This document shows positions 29,742-37,445 of a stretch of DNA of 64,000 bases, in pieces. How positions within the stretch are numbered: the first letter of the stretch is position 1; each line of letters opens with the position of its first letter. The position numbers were made by a program, and so were the translations under genes. This DNA comes from Roseibacillus ishigakijimensis (GTDB lineage Bacteria > Verrucomicrobiota > Verrucomicrobiia > Verrucomicrobiales > Akkermansiaceae): NCBI RefSeq assembly GCF_016595415.1, contig NZ_JAENIO010000006.1:1-64000 (forward strand). The letters are read 5' to 3'. The notes beneath the pieces are model-generated. The model saw only the letters and a list, made by a program, of their open reading frames with translations, was not told where the DNA came from and did not search any database.

Positions 29742-30683
29742 ATGAAATCCGGTTGGCAAACGATGATGGCGGCGGGCGGCCTTGGTGCGGGGCTGGCGAC
29801 AGCGGAAGTGACTATCCAGCTTGACGAACAACGGGCGAGTATCCGCTACAATGGCGAGGAGGTCGCCCTTTACCGCGGAGAGGGACGCATCCCCTGCATC
29901 TATCCTCTCCTCGGGCCCACCGGCAGCAATGTGACCCGGCATTATCCTTTTCAGAAAGAGGTGGCGGGGGAGGAGAGCGACCACCCCCACCACGTGTCCT
30001 TTTGGGTGGCCCATGGCAAGGTCAATGGCGTGGACTTCTGGCTCGACAAGGAGCCTGCCAATCGCATCGTGCATCAAGGGTTTACCCAAACCCAGAGCGA
30101 GAGCTCCGGGGGAAAGGAGATGATTTCTTTCGCTGTCGATCTGACTTGGCAGTCTGGGGAGGAGGTGCTTTTGCAGGAACAGCGTTCCTACGCGTTCACT
30201 TTTACGGAAAAGACCTGGCTGGTCGATGTCACCAGCCGCTTCATGGCTCCCGGCGAGGTGGTTTTCGGTGATACCAAGGAAGGCTCCTTTGCCATCCGCA
30301 TGACGCCCAGCCTACGGGTCAAGGGCGAGGTCGCCCAGGGCCAGATGGTGGATTCGGAGGGGCGGAAGAATGACGATTGCTGGGGTCAGCGTTCCAAGTG
30401 GGTCGCCTATCATGGTCCTGATGCAGAGGGGGAGGACCTCGTGCTGGCGCTGATGGACCATCGTGACAATTTGCGCCATCCCACTTGGTGGCATGCGCGC
30501 GATTATGGCCTTTTGGCCGCCAACCCGTTCGGCCGTCACGATTTCGAAGGGCGGCGCGACGAACCGCAGTTGGGGGATTTCACTTTGGAAAAAGGCGAGA
30601 CTCTCACTCAGAGCTACCGGCTTGTTCTCAGTGCGGGCACCTTCGACCGCGAGCAGCTGGGGGCTCTTTGGGAGAAATGGTGA
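29742..30683 (+). CDS. DUF6807 (PmoA-like) secreted protein
   Basis: 313 residues from the ATG at 29742; an ATG at 29703 adds 13 residues without merit. A hydrophobic start (MMAAGGLGAGLATAEV) looks like a short signal peptide. The body fits DUF6807, called methane oxygenase PmoA in domain databases although no such activity is established: RGEGRIPCIYPLLGPTGSNVTRHYPF, DHPHHVSFWVAHGKVNGVDFW, FAIRMTPSLR, WVAYHG, NLRHPTWWHARDYGLLAANPFG. The family is abundant in Planctomycetes and Verrucomicrobia and often lies with sugar dehydrogenases. The real role is unknown. A GC-rich hairpin follows. Confidence 0.85.
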   Translation: MKSGWQTMMAAGGLGAGLATAEVTIQLDEQRASIRYNGEEVALYRGEGRIPCIYPLLGPTGSNVTRHYPFQKEVAGEESDHPHHVSFWVAHGKVNGVDFWLDKEPANRIVHQGFTQTQSESSGGKEMISFAVDLTWQSGEEVLLQEQRSYAFTFTEKTWLVDVTSRFMAPGEVVFGDTKEGSFAIRMTPSLRVKGEVAQGQMVDSEGRKNDDCWGQRSKWVAYHGPDAEGEDLVLALMDHRDNLRHPTWWHARDYGLLAANPFGRHDFEGRRDEPQLGDFTLEKGETLTQSYRLVLSAGTFDREQLGALWEKW

Positions 30684-30703
30684 CCCCGGGGTGAAGGCTG
30701 TTT

Positions 30704-30737
30704 CTCCCGGCTCCCTCGTTAGAGAGCCGGGGGGAGA
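30704..30737. terminator. GC-rich hairpin between the DUF6807 gene and a PEP-CTERM remnant
   Basis: CTCCCGGCTC (30704-30713) pairs with GAGCCGG...GGAG (30724-30736) with a small bulge. It lies 20 bases after the DUF6807 stop and 4 bases beyond the PEP-CTERM remnant's stop on the other strand. There is no T-run, so it may work only weakly or by structure. Confidence 0.4.
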
Positions 30738-30741
30738 GACT

Positions 30742-30930
30742 TTAGGAGCGGCGGCGGCGGGACAGGGTCCACAGGGCACCCAGTCCCAGCAGCATGCTTG
30801 AAGAGGGCTCGGGAATGGCCACGGAATCGAATTCCCGGGCAAACAGGGAGAAGCGAGCCTGTGTTTCGGAGTTGCCTGCTCTGCGGTGCCTTGGGTCTCG
30901 CCTCCACCTTGGAAGGTGGCCTATTGCTAG
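30742..30930 (-). pseudogene. 3' remnant of a PEP-CTERM protein gene
   Basis: Translated on the minus strand, the last 40 or so codons read ...FDSVAIPEPSSSML, then LLGLGALWTLSRRRRS and a TAA stop. This is a textbook PEP-CTERM sorting tail: the PEP box, a hydrophobic helix and a basic end, recognised by an exosortase. The frame is open only to a TGA at 30931-30933, has no start codon, and its upper part (GHLPRWRRDPRHRR) does not look coding. So only the tail of a larger exported-protein gene survives. The upper part overlaps a nested inverted repeat (30886-30994), which may mark the event that cut the gene. Confidence 0.7.
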
Positions 30931-30994
30931 TCATCAAGATATTGAGCCTGCGCGGAAAGGTTTCCCGCCGTCAAGGGGACGAGACCCAAGGGGC
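30886..30994. repeat. 109-base nested inverted repeat (possible MITE or structured RNA)
   Basis: Outer arms CCTTGGGTCTCG (30889-30900) and CGAGACCCAAGG (30980-30991) are perfect over 12 bases; GTG and CAC extend them across a 2-base bulge. Inside lie CCACCTT-GG-AAGGTGG (30904-30919) and GGAAA-GG-TTTCC (30954-30965, extended by GC/GC). The plan is a closed stem carrying two hairpins, in a region without genes. Confidence 0.5.
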
Positions 30995-31302
30995 ACAAGA
31001 GAGAGAGGGGAGTCGACGAGGCCCGAAAGGGTGAGGGGTGAACTAATTTCATGGGTGAGGATGAGGTTGAATTTGAAATTGCTACCAGTTTTCCGAGTGT
31101 TAGCAGTAAAAAATATCTGACCTTCATTTGGTTCAAATTTTGTCAAATCATTACAGCGATTTCTAATAAATCATGCAAAATAATAAGATATATGTAAAGA
31201 TGGTTGTTTCAACTATTGCGGCCGGGCCGATCTTAATCCTTGCGCAATTGTTGCGAAATCCCGCTTTCCATGGGGAACGCAACCTGCTTTTTTCGCCCTC
31301 AG
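30995..31302. other. AT-rich intergenic region upstream of the ParA-like gene
   Basis: 308 bases without a convincing gene; a 69-residue minus-strand frame (30927-31136) has no recognisable features. Base composition drops to AT-rich around 31060-31260. A small dyad CGCAA-TTG-TTGCG (31243-31255) lies 48 bases before the ParA-like start and could be a binding site for that protein or another regulator. Confidence 0.4.
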
Positions 31303-31995
31303 ATGCAACCGACTATTCACCTTGTGGGAGGCGAAAAGGGAGGAGTGGGCAAGTCCGTCTTCACTCGCTTTCTGGCTCAGTATTTGATCGATGAGCAAAT
31401 ACCCTTTGCGGGGCTTGATTCCGACCGTTCCCATCAATCCTTTCTCCGCTTTTACGGCGATTTCGCCCAGGCTATCGACTTGGAAGATCCCGAGAGTCTT
31501 GATGAAATCGTGGAGTTAGCGCTCAGTGAAGAATCCCAGCAAGTGCTCGTCGATCTGGCGGCCCAGAGTGCCAAGTCACTCTGGGAATGGTTCAGTGAAG
31601 CGGAAGTGCTCGAGCTTTTGGAGGAAAGCGGTATCCGGCTGATGTGTTGGCATGTCCTCGACGACAGTCGTGATGGGGTGGAGATGCTGGGTCGTCTGCT
31701 GGATGAGTTTGGGGAGAAAGCCAACTACGTGGCGGTCCTCAATCAGGGGCGGGGCCAGGATTTCACGGTCTTCCGCCGTTCGCCTGAAAGCGAGACCCTC
31801 AAGGAGCTGGGTGGCACGGTGATTGAGTTTCCCAAGCTGCATCACGGCACGATGAGCAAGATTGACCTCGCTGATGCCAGCTTCTGGGCGGCGGCCAACA
31901 ATCCGGGTTCCGGGCTGTCCCTCATGGACCGTCAGCGCTCCCGGGTCTGGCTCAAGCGGGCGCGAGCCAGCGTCGCTTCTCTGCTGGAGGGTTGA
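31303..31995 (+). CDS. Orphan ParA/MinD-like P-loop ATPase
   Basis: 230 residues from the ATG at 31303, chosen because the Walker A strand follows at once (IHLVGGEKGGVGKSVFTRFLA, deviant Walker A with the signature Lys); an earlier ATG at 31240 adds a Cys-rich unconserved stretch. Walker A' and B regions appear as AGLDSDRSHQSFLR and VLVDLAAQS, and VAVLNQGRGQDF occupies the usual base-recognition position. The family includes partition ATPases, cell-pole positioning proteins and plasmid mobilisation accessory proteins. No ParB or centromere-like repeats are nearby, so it is an orphan. Its role is unknown. Confidence 0.8.
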   Translation: MQPTIHLVGGEKGGVGKSVFTRFLAQYLIDEQIPFAGLDSDRSHQSFLRFYGDFAQAIDLEDPESLDEIVELALSEESQQVLVDLAAQSAKSLWEWFSEAEVLELLEESGIRLMCWHVLDDSRDGVEMLGRLLDEFGEKANYVAVLNQGRGQDFTVFRRSPESETLKELGGTVIEFPKLHHGTMSKIDLADASFWAAANNPGSGLSLMDRQRSRVWLKRARASVASLLEG

Positions 31996-31998
31996 AGG

Positions 31999-32029
31999 GG
32001 GACTGGCAAGCTTCGTTCCGGCCAGTCCC
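31999..32029. terminator. Hairpin between the ParA-like gene and the YebC gene
   Basis: GGGACTGGC and GCCAGTCCC are perfect 9-base arms around 13 bases, starting 4 bases after the ParA-like stop codon. The tail on the plus strand (ACTCTTCC) has few Ts, so termination would be modest. Confidence 0.5.
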
Positions 32030-32106
32030 ACTCTTCCGGCGGCGGTAGCGGCTTTGTGCGTCCCGTCGCCCCAGCCACTCGCCTGAGGCTCGCGGGAGGA
32101 TTTCGC

Positions 32107-32814
32107 TCAAGCGATATTGGTGTAGACGGCTTGCACGTCTTCGTCGTCGTCGAGCTTGTCGATGAGGGCTTCCACTTCCTCGATTTGCTCTTCGCTGAAT
32201 TCCATCGGGCTGGAAGGGATGCGCTGGAGATTGGCCTTGGTGGTTTCGATGCCGAGGTCGTCCAGCTTTTTGGAAAGGGAGCCGAAGGCCTCGAACTCGC
32301 CGTAGACGTAGACGGTGTCCTCGTGCACTTCCAGCTCTTCGAGCCCGGCATCGATGAGCTCGAGTTCGATCTCCTCGAGGTCGTGATCGCCCTTCGGGAA
32401 TTGGAAGACGGCCTTGCGGTTGAACATAAAGCCGAGCGCGCCCGACTCCAGGAGCTGGCCATCGTTCTTGTTAAAAATGGTGCGCACGTTGGAGAAGGTG
32501 CGCGTGTTGTTGTCGGTGGCGCATTCCACCCAGATGAGGACGCCGTGGGGGCCTTTTCCCTCGTAGTTCACTTCCTGGAAGTTCGCGGCATCTTTGCCCT
32601 CGGCCCGCTCGATGGCCTTCTTGATGTTGTCCTTGGGCATGTTCTCCGTCTTGGCGGTGGCGATGGCCGCGCGGAGTTTCGGGTTCAGTGCGGGGTCGGC
32701 CCCTCCGTCCTTGACGGCCATCGTGATGGAGCGCGCCAACTTCGGAAAGACCTTCGACATCTTGTCCCAACGTGCTTCTTTGGAAGCCCTGCGATATTCA
32801 AATGCTCTGCCCAT
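32107..32814 (-). CDS. YebC/PmpR-family regulatory protein
   Basis: 235 residues from the ATG at 32814; the longer frame reaching 33621 is an artefact running opposite the membrane-protein gene. The protein matches the family throughout: [21 protein letters not shown] start, [67 protein letters not shown], and a C-terminal alpha/beta domain. Members bind DNA as regulators or act in translation of proline-rich stretches, in the cytoplasm. The acidic end [17 protein letters not shown] is typical. Confidence 0.93.
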   Translation of the reverse strand: MGRAFEYRRASKEARWDKMSKVFPKLARSITMAVKDGGADPALNPKLRAAIATAKTENMPKDNIKKAIERAEGKDAANFQEVNYEGKGPHGVLIWVECATDNNTRTFSNVRTIFNKNDGQLLESGALGFMFNRKAVFQFPKGDHDLEEIELELIDAGLEELEVHEDTVYVYGEFEAFGSLSKKLDDLGIETTKANLQRIPSSPMEFSEEQIEEVEALIDKLDDDEDVQAVYTNIA

Positions 32815-32952
32815 AAATTCGTGAGGAGGAGTTAACACCAAGGTGCCCGCCAGCTCAACCCTTGTCTCTTCCGGGTCCTCGCGGGTCTGGGAGACGTGAT
32901 TTTGCTCGTTTCCGTCTTTTCTTTTTCTTATTGAGGGCGAGATTTTTGGGCC

Positions 32953-33627
32953 ATGAATCTGCTGAACGTTTTTCACTGGTCGAAGCTGACGCTGACGCTG
33001 GTCGCGCTGGGGTTGGGGATCCTCCTCGCCTCCACGCCCATCATCATCATTGCGCTGGCCTTCCTTTTTCTCATCCGGTTCGAAAAGCGGTTGAAGCTCA
33101 AAATTCCCTCGGGACTGGCCACGACTTTTATGCTCTTTATCATTTCGTCGCTGGTGCTCGGCAGTTACTACAATTTCTACGAGCGCTTCAGCTGGTGGGA
33201 TGATGTTCTGCATGCTTTTTACGGGGGGGCCTTCGCGCTCATTGGCTTTCTCGTGATCCAGTATGTCTCGGTGAAGCGGGGCACGGACAATGATGTCTTC
33301 ATCGTCTGCCTTTTTTCCTTTTGCTTTTCGGTCACCTTCGGAGCGATGTGGGAGATTTATGAATTCACCTACGATTCTCTGACGGGTGGGAACATGCAGC
33401 GCACCGAGCATGGTCGGGGCGTCAATGATACCATGCACGATCTCATTCTGGAGTCTGCTTCCGCTCTGATTCTCAATATCTTCATCTATCTCTACATTGC
33501 TTCGGGGGCGGACAATCTCGTCAGTCGCATTTGGGAAAGCTTTCTCTTGGCCAATAATCCTCGCGAGACTTTGCGGGAGGAGATCGCTAAACGGCGGGAG
33601 GCCCGCCGGGCCCGCGAGCAATCCTAG
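32953..33627 (+). CDS. DUF2238/YjdF-like integral membrane protein
   Basis: 224 residues with about six transmembrane helices. Polar conserved segments lie between helices: [37 protein letters not shown] and [14 protein letters not shown]. The WWDDxxH, WEIYEF and NDTxxDL blocks are the hallmark of the DUF2238/YjdF membrane family, in which Asp, His and Glu may form a buried site. Function is unknown. The C-terminus is a basic tail ([16 protein letters not shown]). It overlaps the end of the convergent glycosyltransferase gene by four bases. Confidence 0.85.
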   Translation: MNLLNVFHWSKLTLTLVALGLGILLASTPIIIIALAFLFLIRFEKRLKLKIPSGLATTFMLFIISSLVLGSYYNFYERFSWWDDVLHAFYGGAFALIGFLVIQYVSVKRGTDNDVFIVCLFSFCFSVTFGAMWEIYEFTYDSLTGGNMQRTEHGRGVNDTMHDLILESASALILNIFIYLYIASGADNLVSRIWESFLLANNPRETLREEIAKRREARRAREQS

Positions 33628-34634
33628 CAGCAGGCAAAGAAGTCCGTGCCTTCCCGGTAGCCGGCCTGTCTGGCCACAGTGCGCACCCGTTCCCGTCCTC
33701 CCCGGCCCACGCAGCCAAGCAGCACTGCGGAGCGGTGAATTTGGCCAAAGTCGCCCATGCCCCAGACGGGAAGGCCGAGGATAGTGCGACCGATTTTGCG
33801 GGCGTTGACCTCGAAGAAGCCGTGCACCCGCACTCCTTCTGCGAGGAGGAGCTTGGCGAGGGCCCGCCCGATGGGGCCTCCTCCGGCGAGGGTCACTCCG
33901 CGTTCCCGCACGGCCGGGAGGCGACCGAGGTGGCGCGCTTTGGTGGCCGTCATCCGGCTTTGTGAGTAATCCTCATGGCTGCGGGTGAGGCGTTGTGGGG
34001 AATCCCGCCAATGGAGGAGCGCCTCCGGGGCCTGGACAAAGCGCGCGCCTTTCTCCAGCATGCGGAGCCAGAGATCGTAGTCCTCGGGGCCGTCTTCGAC
34101 CCGGTAGCCGCCAGCGGCCTCGTAGGCGGCCTTCGTCATGAGCACTCCGGGCTGAATGACGGGAGACTCGACGAAGCGCTCGCGCCGAAAATCCTCTGGC
34201 CGCTGGAGATCATTGGCCCAGGCCACGAAACGCTCCAGGCCCGCTCCGAGGGAGTGGGTCACTTCGATCCGGCTGGTGACGAGGTCCGCCCCTGTCGCTT
34301 GCCAGGTGGCCCACTGCCGGGCAAAGCGCTCCGGGTGAGCCCAGTCGTCGGCATCCATGCGGGCGAGGAGAGGGTGGCGCGCGGCGGCACAGCCGACCCG
34401 GGCCGCTTCCGCCACCCCTCCTTCCGGGGAGGACGAAAGAAGGCGCAGGCGGGGGTCTACGGCGGCCAGGGCCGTCACCCTCTCCCAACTTCCGTCGCTG
34501 CAGCCATTGAGCACCACAATGAGCTCCGAGGGGGCGAGGGTCTGCTGCTGCAAGGAGCGGATTGCATCTTGCACGGTGGACTCGGCGTTTCGCACGGCCA
34601 TCACCACTGAGAACTCGGGAGAGGGGGTCGTCAT
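33624..34634 (-). CDS. Family 2 glycosyltransferase fused to a Rossmann-like domain
   Basis: 336 residues from the ATG at 34634, which overlaps the upstream stop as ATGA; the longer frame to 34709 is not needed. Residues 1-230 are a GT-A glycosyltransferase: [31 protein letters not shown] (the metal-binding DxD) and [11 protein letters not shown]. The rest (about 250-336) starts with [21 protein letters not shown], a glycine-rich nucleotide-binding loop, and continues [21 protein letters not shown], similar to the N-terminal fold of sugar acyltransferases. It ends in Phe-Ala-Cys-Cys. It probably transfers sugars at the cytoplasmic membrane face; the extra domain may bind NAD or a sugar nucleotide. 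Confidence 0.85.
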   Translation of the reverse strand: MTTPSPEFSVVMAVRNAESTVQDAIRSLQQQTLAPSELIVVLNGCSDGSWERVTALAAVDPRLRLLSSSPEGGVAEAARVGCAAARHPLLARMDADDWAHPERFARQWATWQATGADLVTSRIEVTHSLGAGLERFVAWANDLQRPEDFRRERFVESPVIQPGVLMTKAAYEAAGGYRVEDGPEDYDLWLRMLEKGARFVQAPEALLHWRDSPQRLTRSHEDYSQSRMTATKARHLGRLPAVRERGVTLAGGGPIGRALAKLLLAEGVRVHGFFEVNARKIGRTILGLPVWGMGDFGQIHRSAVLLGCVGRGGRERVRTVARQAGYREGTDFFACC

Positions 34635-34804
34635 TCTTCCAAACCGAGGGCGTGAATTTCGCTGGGGCTGTTGCACAGAATGCGCAGCGGGCGGCAGCAA
34701 ACCTCGCAATCATAGTCAATTTCGCAGGGGCACTCTTCGGCAGGAGGGGCCATCACGGCAAAGAATTCCCAGCAGGAGGGGCACTGGATGGATTCGGTAT
34801 CCAT
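34631..34804 (-). CDS. CPXCG-motif cysteine-rich small protein
   Basis: 57 residues: MDTESIQCPSCWEFF, then EECPCEIDYDCEVCCRPL and [12 protein letters not shown]. Seven cysteines, with CPSC and CEVC placed as in CPXCG small proteins, which are thought to bind one zinc ion. The ATG at 34804 is chosen because the conserved part starts there; longer starts add an unrelated hydrophobic stretch. It overlaps the glycosyltransferase start by four bases. Role unknown. Confidence 0.8.
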   Translation of the reverse strand: MDTESIQCPSCWEFFAVMAPPAEECPCEIDYDCEVCCRPLRILCNSPSEIHALGLEE

Positions 34805-34955
34805 TGTGCTGAAAAAGTAGATCATGAGGCTCCTGAGGCGAGCGGAAAGCGACAATTGATGTGGCTTTTTGTTCTCCTCGCCTGTCTCTGCGAGAGTAAG
34901 CTTTCGCTGGTATGAGCCCTGACGGGAGCCCAACAACCTACCCCAATAATTGAAC

Positions 34956-35402
34956 ATGAAAAACATTGTCTATTTGACTGCAATCGCTGCTGCCGGTTTG
35001 ACCCTCTCTTCCTGTAAGGAAACGAGCAATGCCGTTGAAGAAGCGGGAGATGCCGTGGAGCGCGGAACTGACGCTGCGGCTGAAAATATGAAGGAAGCCG
35101 GCGAAAAGGCTGCTGAGCAGGCTGAGGAAGCCAAGCAAGCAGCCAAGAATGTGGGGGCCAAGATTTCTGAATCTGCGGAAGAGGCCAAGCAAAACACGGC
35201 GGCCGCCATCGAAGAAGGCAAACAGAAGCTGCAGGAAGCGGAGGAGAATGCCGCGCGCGAAATCGAGGAAGCCCAGCGGAAGGCTGCTGAGAAGACAGAA
35301 GAACTCAAGGAATCTGTCGGTGAAGGAGTGCGCGATGCTGCCGATGGAGTGGGCGAAGCGCTCAAAGAGGCTGGCGAAGAAGTCGAGAAAGTGGGCGAGT
35401 AA
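34956..35402 (+). CDS. Alanine/glutamate-rich helical lipoprotein
   Basis: 148 residues from the ATG at 34956. The lipoprotein signal is MKNIVYLTAIAAAGLTLSSC with Cys20. The rest is almost pure amphipathic helix built of short heptad- and 11-residue-like units (KEAGEKAAEQAEEA, KISESAEEAKQ, VRDAADGVGEALKEAGEE), like LEA- or apolipoprotein-type helices. It would be a periplasmic or outer-membrane coiled coil, perhaps structural or stress-protective, loosely like Lpp. An efficient terminator follows, so it is a single-gene unit and probably well expressed. Confidence 0.85.
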   Translation: MKNIVYLTAIAAAGLTLSSCKETSNAVEEAGDAVERGTDAAAENMKEAGEKAAEQAEEAKQAAKNVGAKISESAEEAKQNTAAAIEEGKQKLQEAEENAAREIEEAQRKAAEKTEELKESVGEGVRDAADGVGEALKEAGEEVEKVGE

Positions 35403-35430
35403 GCTTCCTTGAAACCCCTTGCTTAATGAC

Positions 35431-35458
35431 AAGCCTCCCCTTTTCGGGAGGCTTTTTT
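35431..35458 (+). terminator. Rho-independent terminator of the helical lipoprotein gene
   Basis: AAGCCTCCC pairs with GGGAGGCTT over 9 bp around a 6-base loop, ending in six Ts, 28 bases after the stop codon. Confidence 0.9.
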
Positions 35459-35470
35459 GGTGGAAAACGT

Positions 35471-37378
35471 TCAGGGTTGGATGACCACTTTGTCGCCTAA
35501 ACGGAGCAGTTTCCAGAGCTGGAGCACATTCCCCTTTGGCACGCGGATGCAGCCGTGTGAGGCGGGATACCCGGGCACGGAGCCCTCGTGGAAGCCAAAG
35601 TCGCTGCAGCTGAAGCGTTGGAAATAGGGCATGGAGGACTCGTAGATGGTTGAATTCCAGTTCGGATAGCGATTGGTGATGACGAAGGTTCCCGTGCGGG
35701 TGGCGAAGCCAGTTTTGCCGGTGGAGACGCTGGTGGAATAAATTTCTTCCTCGCCCTCATAGACCCAGGTCCGTTGCTGGGAGAGGTCGACCTTGGCCCA
35801 GCGGGTGACTTGGGAGGGTTCTCGTCCCAGGAGGAGCTGCATCATGGGAACATCGCCGCGTCGTGCCGCCCAGCTGATGGGATACCAGTAGTGGTAGCGC
35901 CCGCCACGGGTGAAAAGGGTGGCGTCGGCCCCGTAGCTGAGGAGCAAACGCGCCAATTCCAAGTCACCGCTATCGACGACGATGGTGAGGGGGGTGACTC
36001 GTCGGGTGTGGCGCAGGGTCGAGCGCGCGATATTAGGGCTGGTCACCTGGTCCTGGAACTCTCGCGAGGGAGGGTGGGCGAAGGGGCGGTTGGGGTCGGC
36101 TCCCCGGCGGAGCATGAGGCTGATGAGGCTGTGATCCAGCAGGGCGACGGCGTGGTGGAAGGGGGTCTGGCCATTGCGACCCGGCAGGTTGGGATGAGCC
36201 CCCGCCTGCAACAGCCGTCTGACCGCCCAGCGATCTTTTTTCCAGAGGGCGAGAGTGAGGGGAGAATCCAGAGCCAACGGGGGGCGCGCCTCAGGATCGG
36301 CTCCGTGGGCCAGTAGAAAGTCGAAAAGCTCTCGATCGCCGTCGGAGAGGGCTTGGAAAAGGTGATGGGGTGAGAGGGGGGCCCCATAGCGCAGCAAGAG
36401 GGAGGCGAAGGCGAAATCACGCTGCGCGAGCGCGTGATCGAGCGCCTGGTGATGCTCAAGGTCGGTGAGTCGCGGATTGGCTCCGAGCGCGAGGAGGGTG
36501 CGGAGGCTGGCCGGAGCGCGGCGTTGCACGGCCCGGTGCAGGGGGCGAAAGCCGTCTCGGTCGGCTTGGTCGAGGGAAACGCCGTGGGCAGCGAGGGCTT
36601 GGATGGCTGGGGAATTGTCGAGAGCGATGGCGGCATGAACGGCATTTTCTCCCTGGGGATTGAGGGCCTGGAGGTCGATGCCTTGCTCTGCCAAGAGGTC
36701 GATGAGGGAGCTTTGTCCAGAGCTGGCTGCGAGGTGGGCGAGGGGCTGCTCCCGCGTGGCGGCAGAGGGGCGATAGTGCCAGCCCCGGCTGATGAGGTCG
36801 GAGACGAGCCAGGCCTGCCCTTTGCGGATAGCGATCTCCATCAAGGGAGACCCCGTGTGGTCCCGGGACTCCAGCCGGGCACCGTGTGCGAGGAGCAAGC
36901 GAGCCGAGGCCAGGCGGCCCGCCGAGAGGCATTCTGCCACCAGGGTGCCTCCCCCGGGCAGATCGTGATTGGGAGAAGCCCCACGCTGCAAGAGCTCACC
37001 CACCAACCAGACCTCGCCCGCGCGGGCGGCGTGGACCAGAGCGGTGTGTCCCTTTTTATCCTGAGGGAGGGTGGCTCCCACTCGCTGGGGCAGGAGCTGC
37101 CAAGCCACCCGGGGGCATCTCGCGCGGGCGGCCGCCATGAGGGCGGTGTGGCCCTCCCGGTCGCGCTCATGCTGCTTGACCCCGTCAGCCAATAGAGCCA
37201 GGGCGAGATCTTGATCCCCGCGTTGCAAGGCCTCAAAAATGGCGAAAGGAGAGTGCCGGGCAGCTTCTCTCGCTTTCGCCGTGATCCCGTTCTGATCTTC
37301 CGGGACACATCCGGTGAGAAGAACCACACCGGCAGCCAGGGACAGAAAAGTGGGGGACTTTCTGTAAAAACTCTTCAT
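35471..37378 (-). CDS. Ankyrin-repeat L,D-transpeptidase lipoprotein
   Basis: 635 residues. The lipoprotein signal ends LLTGC with Cys24. Residues about 40-500 form ten or more ankyrin repeats (examples: GHTALMAAARARCPRVAWQLL, GFRPLHRAVQRRAPASLRTLLALGANP, GQTPFHHAVALLDHSLISLMLRRGADP). Residues about 505-635 are a YkuD domain: STSVSTGKTGFATRTGTF, FHEGSVPGYPASHGCIRVP with catalytic Cys610, and a final DKVVIQP. YkuD enzymes link peptidoglycan stem peptides or attach proteins to them in the periplasm; the ankyrin array probably holds a protein partner. The start is well placed behind AAAGGG. Confidence 0.93.
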   Translation of the reverse strand: MKSFYRKSPTFLSLAAGVVLLTGCVPEDQNGITAKAREAARHSPFAIFEALQRGDQDLALALLADGVKQHERDREGHTALMAAARARCPRVAWQLLPQRVGATLPQDKKGHTALVHAARAGEVWLVGELLQRGASPNHDLPGGGTLVAECLSAGRLASARLLLAHGARLESRDHTGSPLMEIAIRKGQAWLVSDLISRGWHYRPSAATREQPLAHLAASSGQSSLIDLLAEQGIDLQALNPQGENAVHAAIALDNSPAIQALAAHGVSLDQADRDGFRPLHRAVQRRAPASLRTLLALGANPRLTDLEHHQALDHALAQRDFAFASLLLRYGAPLSPHHLFQALSDGDRELFDFLLAHGADPEARPPLALDSPLTLALWKKDRWAVRRLLQAGAHPNLPGRNGQTPFHHAVALLDHSLISLMLRRGADPNRPFAHPPSREFQDQVTSPNIARSTLRHTRRVTPLTIVVDSGDLELARLLLSYGADATLFTRGGRYHYWYPISWAARRGDVPMMQLLLGREPSQVTRWAKVDLSQQRTWVYEGEEEIYSTSVSTGKTGFATRTGTFVITNRYPNWNSTIYESSMPYFQRFSCSDFGFHEGSVPGYPASHGCIRVPKGNVLQLWKLLRLGDKVVIQP

Positions 37379-37393
37379 CCCGCACCCTTTGTA

Positions 37394-37421
37394 GAGAAGT
37401 TTTTAGAAAACACAACTTCTC
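37394..37421. repeat. Inverted repeat in the leader of the ankyrin/L,D-transpeptidase gene
   Basis: GAGAAGTT (37394-37401) and AACTTCTC (37414-37421) are perfect arms around 12 AT-rich bases, 15 bases upstream of the transpeptidase start and 24 bases after the dapL stop. It could be an operator or a weak end signal for dapL. Confidence 0.4.
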
Positions 37422-37445
37422 ATCAGAGGGGTGGAGGGAAATTTG

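Noticed and set aside
30927-31136. 69-residue minus-strand frame with a hydrophobic start
   Set aside because: It looks slightly like a signal peptide, but its end lies in the inverted repeat, it is out of frame with the PEP-CTERM tail and has no recognisable domain.
32815-33621. N-terminal extension of the YebC frame
   Set aside because: It lies opposite the membrane-protein gene, is highly charged and low in complexity, and the YebC family starts at MGRAFEYRR.
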